Shown here: one piece after another, positions 18,801 through 24,915 of the stretch
Layout: each line of letters opens with the position of its first letter
Numbering within the stretch: position 1 is the stretch's first letter
Source of the DNA: an uncultured Ferrimonas sp.
GTDB lineage: Bacteria; Pseudomonadota; Gammaproteobacteria; Enterobacterales; Shewanellaceae
DNA: 64,000 nt
Assembly (NCBI RefSeq): GCF_947489035.1
Contig: NZ_CANLCI010000011.1
Span: 53,776-117,775 of the forward strand
Direction of reading: 5' to 3'
Program-made: the position numbers and the translations under genes
The notes under the pieces: generated by a model
What the model was told of the DNA's origin: nothing
What the model saw: only the letters and a program-made list of their open reading frames with translations
Databases searched by the model: none

Positions 18801-21800
18801 TTTGGTTACGCGCCGCTGGATGCCAGCGAACGCCCTGCCGACAGCGACAACGACGGGGTGCTGGATCAGCAAGAGCAGCTGCAAGGCACCAACCCTTACC
18901 AAAGTAACTTAACCACTTACCAGGCTCGTGCGGTTGAGGACTTCAGAGTGCTCAGCGACGTACCAAGCCACGAGATGTTTGTGCCAGAGATGGCCGCCAA
19001 GTTAACGCCAAAACAGCACATGGCCACCCGCTTCGAGCTTATCGGCTATGGCGATGCCCAGCAGGTGTACCAAAGTAATGGCACCTCGGTCTGGAACCAC
19101 TTGGACATGCACTATCAGATCAACAGTGTCTGTCCAAGCTACGATCTGACCGCCGAACTGGGTGCCTCCTCCTCCGGTGGCGCGCGCACCAGTTGGGTTG
19201 AACGGTTAGCTGACGGCACTCGCCTGTCGGACAACTGGTCTTTGGCAGACAACCCAGGACGAGTCGACTACCACAGCAGCATAGAGGTGGCGCAGGGGCT
19301 GAACTCGCAGATCCGCATCCGCGGCAGTGAAAGCATGTTGTGGAAACTGGCGATAGCGGAATCCTGCCAGCTGTTCGACAGCGACATGGACGGCCTTGGC
19401 GACGTGGTTGAAGCGCAGCTGGGCACCGATCCAAGCAACCGCGACAGCGACCAAGACGGCATCAGCGACGGTGACGAAGCCCAAGCCAACCTGAACCCAC
19501 TCGATAACCGCGATGGCGCCAACGTCGATAGCGATGGCGACGGGGTCAACAACGGTCTGGAGCTGGAGCACGGCTTCGATCCGCTTGATGGCAACGACAT
19601 GGATCTGGTCGACAGCGATAACGACGGCATCAACAACCGCGATGAGCTCGACAACGGCCTCGATCCGTTCGATGGCACCGATCTGCACGGCGACTTAGAT
19701 AACGACGGCATCAGCAACCGCGATGAGCTGGCCAACAACTTGAATCCAAACGATCCAAGCGATGGCGCCAACAGCGACACCGACGGCGATGGCATCAACA
19801 ACGGCGACGAGATCAACGCTGGGCTGAACCCCAATGATCACATGCTGCAGTTGCCCGATACGGTGATTGTGTCGCTGCTGGCCATGGACACCAACGGCGA
19901 TAACCGCATCGACGATTGGGATCAACCGGTGGACATCAAGCTGCAGCGTTACTCGCTGCGTTCCGAGCAGTTCCAGTTAGGCACCATCGATCCGAAAATC
20001 AGCGCCAATGGGGGCGTTGTGCGCCCCACCGACATTCCGGAAGTGCGTACCTTCCGCGGTCAGATTGTTGGCGAGCCCGATTCCAACATCAACGCGGTGA
20101 TCATGCCGGACTGCAGCATCAGCTACAGCGTGTTCTTGGGCTACAACGCCGCGCCGTACTTCGAGCTCAGCGCCGATGGCAGCATCTACAACCGCCATCA
20201 GTTGCCGTTAGCAGACGACAGCATCTGTGCCACGGATAACCCAACACTGGCGAAGTACCAGATGGCGTGGCAGCCACCGCTGGAGAACTGGAATGACGTT
20301 GGCCCGATGCCGACCGAAGATCAGCTCTACATCCCGCAAAACGGCGACGACTACCACGTCTTCCGCCGCGACGAGGCGATGCAGATCTCCTATCAGGTGT
20401 TCAGCCATCCGGCCTACGGTAACAACAACATCGCTGGCGCCATGGGCTATGCCGAGTTCCATAACCTTAACTCCGACTACGCCGCCATGCGTCAGTACCA
20501 CCACCGCATCATCTTTAGCGACATGATGGTGGAAGTGGATGGCAACAACACCGATCGGGCGCGCTTCCGCGATAACTTTGGTAACAGTAAGGCCTACTTC
20601 TGGGATCAACGGGTTCAGGAAGGCAGCACTTACTACGAGCTGGGTTGGTGGGTATCGCCGGGCAGCTCCCACGGCCTCACCAACGGCTGGTGGTGGCAGG
20701 CGACCCCAGGTTGGGGCAATCAGCCAACCGCACAGCACGAGATGGGCCACATTCAAGGCTGTAAGCACGAATGCAGCCCAGAGCGGGTGTACGGCAGCGG
20801 CCCAATGCGCGGCGGTAATGGCGTCGCCACCAGCGCGCCAATCTTGGTGCAGCGTACTTCGGCCAACAAAAATGAAGTGCGTTGGTCGAACGGCTCGCGT
20901 TTGCTGGACATGAAACGCGTGTCCTACCCGCGCTGGCCGGTGCATCCGGTGGCCCAGCCGGATCACGCCAGTGTGCTGCGCGATCAAAGCACCCGCTTGG
21001 ATGTGATCAGCAACGATTGGGATCCCAACAACACGCCGATGCAGATCACCGAGGTGGTGGTGATGGATACCTCAACCCCGGGGGCCAGTGGTTCACAGTT
21101 CACCATTAACGGCGACGACAGCATCGACTTTACCCCACCGAAAGGCTGGATCGGTCAAGTGGAAGCCTTCTACGTATTGGAAGACGCCAGTGGCCAATCC
21201 ACCCGCGGGATCTTGCACCTTAACGTGGAAGCGCCGGGGATCAGCGACTACTACAGCTTGGACGCCAACACCTGTGTCGAAAACGACTTCAGTAACTTCA
21301 ACAACAGCATGAGTGCCGGTTTGGTCAACGATATTATCAATATCTACGACTCGCCGGTGCCGCTGATGCGGATGCGTAACTGGGGTTACAAAGGCTGGGA
21401 TCCTGAGATCAATCAGGACAACCCGCTGAACTGTGATTCGAAACGGGTTGAGAATGGCGCTGCTGGTGAAGCGGTTAATTACCAGCTAAGCCAGTGGCCG
21501 TTCTACCAGCGCGATCAGGTGAATGATGGTCACAAAGGTCAGCATCACCCGCACATCTGGGAGATCAACGATCAGAACTTCAGCTATTCGATGTGGTTCC
21601 GTAATGACGACACCATGATCGGCCGCCACGAGCTGGCCAGCCGTGGGCGTCTGTTTAATGGTGGCTGGGTCGGCGATGGTTGGATTATCTCCACCATCTA
21701 CAACCCAGAGCAGGATCAGTACCAGCTGCAATTTGCTATCCACGATAAAAACGCCACCACCCGCGCGCCGCTGTTAACCGCCACCGCGGATGTGCCGACC

Positions 21801-22505
21801 TTGGCCGACAGCGATCGCTGGCACCATGTGGCGATGACAGTCGACTGGGCGCAACGCACCCTCAACGGTTACGTCGATGGGGTACTGGCCACCAGCGTCG
21901 AGATCCCAGCGCACTTTAGCTACGTGTCGACCTCGGGCACCGGTCAAACCTACGGTCGCGGCTCTTACGCCAAAGCCGGTCAGACCGACTCCGCTTACAC
22001 CACCACCGGCAACAACGGCATCGATGAGATCATCGTCGCCCACGAGGCCTTTAGCGCCGAGCAGATCGCCGCCTTGTACCAACAGCGCCTGCCGGCTCTG
22101 TCGCCATTCCCTGGCAACGGCCAAGTGCAGTCGCTGGATGCGGTGAACCTAAGCTGGAGCAACCACAGCAGCTTGCAAGCGCAGATCCTCGGCTACCGTT
22201 TGTATCTGAGCAGCGACGCGGGTGCGGTAGAGCGTGGCGACAGCAGCGCCCTGCACAGCGCCTTGTTGCCAAGCAACAGCGTGAGCTTGGGTGCACTGGC
22301 GTACAGCGCCAGCTACTACTGGCGGGTGGATACCCTGCTGGATGATGGCAGCGAAGTGCAGGGCAACGTCTGGAGCTTGCGCGCCCCAGAATCCCTCGTG
22401 ATCCGGCCGCCAGCACCCACCATCCCAGACTTCATCCCCGATGAAGAGGTTGATTATGGTGACGACGACGGCTCAGACGCCATCATGGATCTGCACCGTC
22501 ACTAA
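12828..22505 (+). CDS. Giant secreted calcium-repeat metzincin protease
   Basis: The start is ATG 12828, with GAGGTG 3 bp upstream and a Sec signal (cleavage likely after SDTLA, residue 27); an earlier start at 12783 would precede the signal. The 3,225-residue product has six copies of an unrecognised ~150-residue domain (from about residues 85, 517, 877, 1237, 1741 and 2031), separated by thrombospondin-type-3-like DxDxDG arrays expected to bind calcium. After residue 2342 comes a segment like metzincin propeptides (TFRGQIVGEPDSNINAV), then a zincin domain with HEMGHIQGCKH (H2637, E2638, H2641, H2647), matching HEXXHXXGXXH, and a candidate Met-turn at M2660. An Ig/cadherin-like domain (about 2704-2805), a LamG-like domain (2805-3086), a fibronectin-III-like domain and an acidic tail follow. 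No sorting tag is seen. It stands alone between an AT-rich leader and a terminator. Secreted metalloprotease or adhesin is the best reading; the substrate is unknown. Confidence 0.85.
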   Translation: MNSSNKIRPSLLALALTLAFTGSDTLAQPITVGAQPQSLLNDELALTHHRQQSAATATTDTDGDGISDSDELAQGSDPLQSNLLDYRFEIAEDFTEIDARDSAVLDAAAVAALTPKQAQFTSLQYGQHSGTMKFDVHGGEAVFGDFDLTMNVNNALCDRYDLSFDYGRSSRKLVRSIAVNRLNDDSVIKPLTDIASYRNPRTETFSLEGSSDSDQIHFEGRRMWLGQVNISGQCTLLDLDLDTLPDRLERLLGTDPLRADTDQDGIDDRQEYDQGSDPFGGGDDDNDGIPNETEVALGLDPNNPADALLDLDSDGMSNVDEFTHRFDLNDPRDAEQDADNDGFSNRFELDNHLNPRDPSDGRDGDSDNDGVNNGDDAFIHDPQESLDSDSDGIGNNADNDDDNDGVNDSDDAFPLDPAESLDSDNDGIGNNIDNDDDNDGVNDGDDAFPLDPTESLDSDNDGIGDNQDPDDDNDGLNDDIDPEPTVPDSGADSDGDGWSDHQEITQGTDPYQSNLQDYAVELLETFAEVAQNDSSAITDEGFARVTPKQLGHSRLQWSDYQGGLFDRHGGFAVFNDMEQTFTVSNLLCDRYTLSTHFGASSGRGERAITITRSEDGTEIQPYMDIAPLGRADYQYPIDSIAATETLVVTGRRLWLREMNISAQCQLTDWDLDTIADKVELLQGTDPKLADTDGDGSNDNVDLFPTDGNDYLDFDNDGIGDNADSDDDNDGVNDADDAFPFDASETLDTDNDGIGNNVDDDDDGDGVNDADDAFPLDGNETIDSDHDGIGDNSDPDNDNDGVNNGDDAFPLDPSESLDSDNDGIGNNADSDDDGDGIDDPFDPNPTTPDVGIDQDGDGWPDQYELDQGTDPSQSNLIDYHIDLLETFAEVDQADTSLVNDEGFARVTPKQLGHSRLQWSDYQGGLFDRHDGFAVFGDMEQTFTVSNLLCDSYTLSTHFGASSGRGERAITITRSEDGTEIQPYMDIAPLGRADYQYPIDSIATAETLVVTGRRLWLREMNISAQCQLTDWDLDTIPDRLELIQGTNPKLADTDGDGSNDNVDLFPTDGNDYLDFDNDGIGDNADLDDDNDGVNDADDAFPFDDSETLDTDNDGIGNNVDDDDDGDGVNDADDAFPLDGSETIDSDHDGIGNNADDDDDGDGSNDRDDAFPLDPSESLDSDNDGIGNNADNDDDGDGIDDQFDPNPTTPDVGIDQDGDGWPDQYELEQGTDPSQSNRIDYHIDLLETFAEVDQADSSAITDAGFARVSGKQQRHTRFQWSAYQNGLYDRDGNFAVFGDMTQTFTLNNMLCDSYTLVSHAGQSSGSGTRTLSISRSEDGLAIQPQIHVGGGGGADRNFQIDTLGSTETIVVVGNRMRLERIGVQAQCQLMDWDLDTLPDQFELSQGTNPKLADSDNDGLDDPIELAHGLNPIDPADGSHADTDGDGINNGDEIAFGFDPLNGNDGALDSDSDGIPNHVEISHGLNPHFYQDGQLDLDGDGISNRDEHRFGLDLSDPSDAEQDLDNDGISNRREVDNGLNPTDPSDAELDADGDGVANRYDQFINDASEAYDSDNDGIGDNRDPDDDNDGVNDPFDALPFDPNEQHDHDHDGIGDDADTDDDNDGINDADDAFPLDPTESQDSDNDGIGNNADRDSDNDGINDDADPFPTDPTEWRDSDGDGIGNNADSDDDNDGVNDLNDAFPLDPNETVDTDHDGIGNNADPDDDNDTILDGDDEQPLIANRIYQVDLLEDFSELVGTPDNADFTDPLRQQLTVKVSDDASLQLRASGAGQRVDDANNFSIYGGYQSLNFELAGLQCPNYTLTLVAGRMTSGNVARYVKIVRENDDVEVLPFTDVSAGGLVTYSAQIDGVADGMPEQLQLLGRNSLINSLRIEANCVVDAIGDSDMDGLTDVREAIHGTDATNPDTDGDGLRDGDEVRYGLDPLDPSDGDRADSDHDGISNADELKYGLDPLNPADAQADADGDGASNYDEIRFGYAPLDASERPADSDNDGVLDQQEQLQGTNPYQSNLTTYQARAVEDFRVLSDVPSHEMFVPEMAAKLTPKQHMATRFELIGYGDAQQVYQSNGTSVWNHLDMHYQINSVCPSYDLTAELGASSSGGARTSWVERLADGTRLSDNWSLADNPGRVDYHSSIEVAQGLNSQIRIRGSESMLWKLAIAESCQLFDSDMDGLGDVVEAQLGTDPSNRDSDQDGISDGDEAQANLNPLDNRDGANVDSDGDGVNNGLELEHGFDPLDGNDMDLVDSDNDGINNRDELDNGLDPFDGTDLHGDLDNDGISNRDELANNLNPNDPSDGANSDTDGDGINNGDEINAGLNPNDHMLQLPDTVIVSLLAMDTNGDNRIDDWDQPVDIKLQRYSLRSEQFQLGTIDPKISANGGVVRPTDIPEVRTFRGQIVGEPDSNINAVIMPDCSISYSVFLGYNAAPYFELSADGSIYNRHQLPLADDSICATDNPTLAKYQMAWQPPLENWNDVGPMPTEDQLYIPQNGDDYHVFRRDEAMQISYQVFSHPAYGNNNIAGAMGYAEFHNLNSDYAAMRQYHHRIIFSDMMVEVDGNNTDRARFRDNFGNSKAYFWDQRVQEGSTYYELGWWVSPGSSHGLTNGWWWQATPGWGNQPTAQHEMGHIQGCKHECSPERVYGSGPMRGGNGVATSAPILVQRTSANKNEVRWSNGSRLLDMKRVSYPRWPVHPVAQPDHASVLRDQSTRLDVISNDWDPNNTPMQITEVVVMDTSTPGASGSQFTINGDDSIDFTPPKGWIGQVEAFYVLEDASGQSTRGILHLNVEAPGISDYYSLDANTCVENDFSNFNNSMSAGLVNDIINIYDSPVPLMRMRNWGYKGWDPEINQDNPLNCDSKRVENGAAGEAVNYQLSQWPFYQRDQVNDGHKGQHHPHIWEINDQNFSYSMWFRNDDTMIGRHELASRGRLFNGGWVGDGWIISTIYNPEQDQYQLQFAIHDKNATTRAPLLTATADVPTLADSDRWHHVAMTVDWAQRTLNGYVDGVLATSVEIPAHFSYVSTSGTGQTYGRGSYAKAGQTDSAYTTTGNNGIDEIIVAHEAFSAEQIAALYQQRLPALSPFPGNGQVQSLDAVNLSWSNHSSLQAQILGYRLYLSSDAGAVERGDSSALHSALLPSNSVSLGALAYSASYYWRVDTLLDDGSEVQGNVWSLRAPESLVIRPPAPTIPDFIPDEEVDYGDDDGSDAIMDLHRH
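14441..16560 (+). repeat. Near-identical 1,080-bp tandem duplication inside the giant gene
   Basis: Sequence from about 14441 recurs 1,080 bp later with only a few differences per 100 bases, and sequence at 15361-15480 recurs at 16441-16560 with the same shift. Each unit encodes one copy of the ~150-residue domain plus its DxDxDG array, 360 residues in total. The third unit (from about 16560) keeps the frame and spacing but diverges in sequence. Confidence 0.85.
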
Positions 22506-22524
22506 CCGGAAGAACCCTTAAGCA

Positions 22525-22556
22525 AACGCCGAAGCCCCGCTTCGGCGTTTTTTTTG
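22525..22556 (+). terminator. Terminator of the giant gene
   Basis: An 11-bp perfect stem AACGCCGAAGC / GCTTCGGCGTT (22525-22535 and 22539-22549) is followed by a run of T residues, 20 bp after the stop codon. Confidence 0.92.
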
Positions 22557-22585
22557 GCTTGGATGAAAGTTCAGATAATTGGGCC

Positions 22586-23162
22586 GTAGGTGCGATTAGC
22601 CGCAGGCGTAATCGCACAAAAGTGGAATCAATCGGGAATCAAGGTGGAAGGTTGCCACTCACCGCATGGCACTGTCACGTTACGCCAAACAGCGGCTAAC
22701 GTGACCTACGCTGCGGCATACAACCCCATCACGTAGGTGCGATTAGCCGCAGGCGTAATCGCACAAAAGTGGAATCAATAGGGAATCGAACAAAGGCACC
22801 AAGAAATGGCAACCATTGGCGACTGTCACCTTACGCCAAAGTAGGTGCGATTAGCCGCAGGCGTAATCGAACAAAAGTGAAATCAATCGGGAATCGAGGT
22901 GGAAGGTTGGCACTCACCGCATGGCACTGTCACGTTACGCCAAACAGCGGCTAACGTGACCTACGCGGCGGCACACAACCCAATGTAGGTTCGATTAGCC
23001 GCAGGCGTAATCGCACAAAAGTGGAATCAATAGGGAATCGAACAAAGGCACCAAGAAATGGCAACCATTGGCACTGTCACGTTACGCCAAACAGCGGCTA
23101 ACGTGACCTACGCGGCGGCACACAACCCCATCAGGTGCGATTAGCCGCAGGCGTAATCGAAC
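22586..23162. repeat. Palindromic interspersed repeat array (BIME-like)
   Basis: Two hairpin units alternate. Unit A, GTAGGTGCGATTAGCC with its palindromic partner GGCGTAATCGCAC, lies at 22586-22617, 22733-22764, 22841-22872, 22985-23016 and 23133-23162. Unit B, arms GTCACGTTA and TAACGTGAC around a 14-base centre, lies at 22674-22705, 22929-22960 and 23076-23107, with a truncated copy near 22823-22840. Two spacer types alternate between them, giving A-S1-B-A-S2-partial B-A-S1-B-A-S2-B-A. This looks like REP/BIME elements, likely mobilised by a RAYT transposase elsewhere. No coding capacity is evident. The remaining bases 23163-23600 show no gene I can support. Confidence 0.8.
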
Positions 23163-23612
23163 GAAAGTGGAATCAGGCTGCCACAGGCCAACCCCCTTGC
23201 GCCAGATCACCCCTTATCAACGTTGCTGACCACCCCCTCGGCAACGCCCAACAAAACCGCACCGATGCCGTGGCTAACCGTAAAAAACGGCTAGGATCGC
23301 CACCAATAAACGACACCCCAACCGCATCCACCAACCAGTGTGAATCCCAGCCGAGCACGGCAACCACAAAGCACCGGCTTGCTCCCACCCCGCCCTCTTT
23401 GAATTGAGTTTTTGTCACTCAATTCATTAACCAATGCCAACAAGCCAACGCTTTAACCCAAAACCCCACTGGGGCGCCATTCTCAGCACAAAATCGTTTC
23501 GGCAAAAAACCACTTTGTTACAGTGAATTAACAGTATTTGCCCAAGCCGCCATGCCATCGCAACCGCTTCGCAAGCAAGGCATTAACGCTGGCCCGCAGA
23601 AGGAACCGCACC

Positions 23613-24083
23613 ATGAGCTCTCTGAAAATACCAATGCACTCAACCAGCACCATGATCAAAGCCAACCTAATCGCCGCCTTGGTGGTGGTACTGGCGATGG
23701 TGGTGTTGATCCTGCCACTGGAGTACGACATCGACCCCACGGGCTTAGGCGCCGCCTTTGGCTTAACCGAAGCGCCGCGCTGGCAACCGAGTAACGAACT
23801 GCAGCAACGGCATCAGTTGGCACCGCAACGGCAGCTGCGCTTGGCGGTGAATGTAGAGCCCCACCAACCGCTGTATTATCGCTGGCACAGCGATGGCCCT
23901 TTGCAGTTTTCGGCCCTTGGTTTAGCCGAGCCACGGCCATTAGTGGACGCCAGTGGCCTCCAGATGAGCGGCCAGTTATTGCTGGATGCGCCACAGCGAG
24001 TCACCCTGCAATTTAACAACGTCAGCAATGTGAACGTGTCGTTGCAACTGAGCCTTGATGGCCGCTTTACTCCGCTGCAGTAA
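23613..24083 (+). CDS. Small membrane-anchored protein, transmembrane-anchor type
   Basis: The start is ATG 23613 because AGAAGGA lies 8 bp upstream; an earlier in-frame start at 23538 lacks one. The 156-residue product has a single N-terminal helix (IKANLIAALVVVLAMVVLIL) followed by LPLEYDIDPTGLGAAFGL, a motif I associate with proteobacterial transmembrane anchor proteins, then a soluble periplasmic part of about 100 residues that looks beta-rich. No partner gene is adjacent. It stands alone between the palindromic array and a non-coding stretch. The function is unknown and the family call is moderate. Confidence 0.6.
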   Translation: MSSLKIPMHSTSTMIKANLIAALVVVLAMVVLILPLEYDIDPTGLGAAFGLTEAPRWQPSNELQQRHQLAPQRQLRLAVNVEPHQPLYYRWHSDGPLQFSALGLAEPRPLVDASGLQMSGQLLLDAPQRVTLQFNNVSNVNVSLQLSLDGRFTPLQ

Positions 24084-24110
24084 CCAAGCCGTAACCCTTC
24101 ATTTACCCCT

Positions 24111-24145
24111 GATGATGGTTGCGGCAGCCAGCCGCAACCATCATT
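24111..24145. other. Perfect 15-bp inverted repeat
   Basis: GATGATGGTTGCGGC (24111-24125) pairs with GCCGCAACCATCATT (24131-24145), with only the outermost base not matching. No T run follows on either strand, so it is not a classic terminator. It lies 27 bp after the preceding gene and just ahead of a second inverted repeat. Confidence 0.6.
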
Positions 24146-24176
24146 AGAAAAACTAATCAAAAAGGTTACTTTTTCT
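24146..24176. other. AT-rich inverted repeat before the 32-residue ORF
   Basis: AGAAAAACTAA (24146-24156) and TTACTTTTTCT (24166-24176) pair in 10 of 11 positions. The repeat ends 2 bases before the GGAG that precedes a small ORF, so it could be a leader hairpin affecting its translation or transcription. Confidence 0.45.
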
Positions 24177-24189
24177 ATGGAGAATAGCC

Positions 24190-24288
24190 ATGCAAAAACT
24201 ATTCATTCGCGGCACGAACGCCACCTCTGGCACCATAATCAGCAACACCATCAAAAACAACGAAATAACCTTTAAAAACAACAACTAA
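24190..24288 (+). CDS. Possible 32-residue small ORF
   Basis: ATG at 24190 is preceded at 7 bp by GGAG (24179-24182), and the frame runs 32 residues to TAA at 24286-24288. The peptide (MQKLFIRGTNATSG, then Ile/Asn/Lys-rich to KNNN) is polar with no membrane segment. Its AT-rich codons differ from the GC-rich neighbours. A terminator-like hairpin follows directly and an inverted repeat precedes it, so the whole looks like a self-contained small unit. I do not recognise it. It could be a leader peptide, a small protein or a chance ORF. Confidence 0.3.
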   Translation: MQKLFIRGTNATSGTIISNTIKNNEITFKNNN

Positions 24289-24292
24289 TACT

Positions 24293-24325
24293 AAAAGTGA
24301 CACGTCAGCCGACAACGTCACTTTT
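24293..24325 (+). terminator. Terminator-like hairpin after the small ORF
   Basis: AAAAGTGAC (24293-24301) pairs with GTCACTTTT (24317-24325), with a further GTC/GAC pairing inside the loop. It begins 5 bp after the small ORF stop. Confidence 0.5.
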
Positions 24326-24902
24326 GGCCACACATTCCCCTTAGCACAGTTCCATCGCCTGCTCGTGTTGCCGCCAGCCTCCTGAACAATTGCCCCATTT
24401 AGTGCCAATTCGCCTCAAAATCACATCAGCACCAGCCGCCCCACAACTTTGCAACATCACAAAACACCCACAAAACTCCCGAGCGATCACAGCAAATGCC
24501 GCCCTCACACTGCAGATCGAATAACTCCGCAGCGGTTGTTGCCAAAACGTAAGCCGAAGTTGTAACTCAAACGGCATCAACACTCGTCGCGATGACAGCA
24601 AAGCCACCACAGAACAACCAATTAAACATCAACGCAACAATGCGGCGTTACGCCCACTTGTTGCCGATCGGTTATTGATGATCATCACGCATTCGCCCGT
24701 TCCACAACCGCAATCACAACCCGCACCCCTTGGCCTGTTACCACCGCGACACAACCGATAGCGTGAATTTGCATATTCATTCAGTTAAGCCCAGCTGGCA
24801 TGGCATTCCACCCTGCGCCAAACGGCCAACACTGACGGGATCGCAGGATCACCTCAGCAGCTGTGGGGCTTCCGCCATTAACACTAAAAAAGATAATGAT
24901 AA
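24326..24902. other. Non-coding stretch before the ABC importer operon
   Basis: No gene is supported in this interval of nearly 600 bases. Short open frames on the minus strand lack Shine-Dalgarno signals and recognisable products. The last part should contain the promoter of the importer operon; the Shine-Dalgarno ACGAGG lies near 24906-24911. Confidence 0.5.
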
Positions 24903-24915
24903 GTAACGAGGTCTT

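Noticed and set aside
22586..23162. Possible CRISPR array
   Set aside because: Repeats recur, but the spacers are two alternating conserved sequences rather than unique ones, unit lengths are irregular and no cas gene is near. A REP/BIME-type array fits better.
23173..23418. 81-residue minus-strand frame after the repeat array
   Set aside because: No start signal and no family resemblance; it partly follows the end of the palindromic array.
24341..24610. 89-residue minus-strand frame before the importer operon
   Set aside because: Cys/Arg-rich nonsense-like composition, no Shine-Dalgarno, and no neighbours that would explain it.
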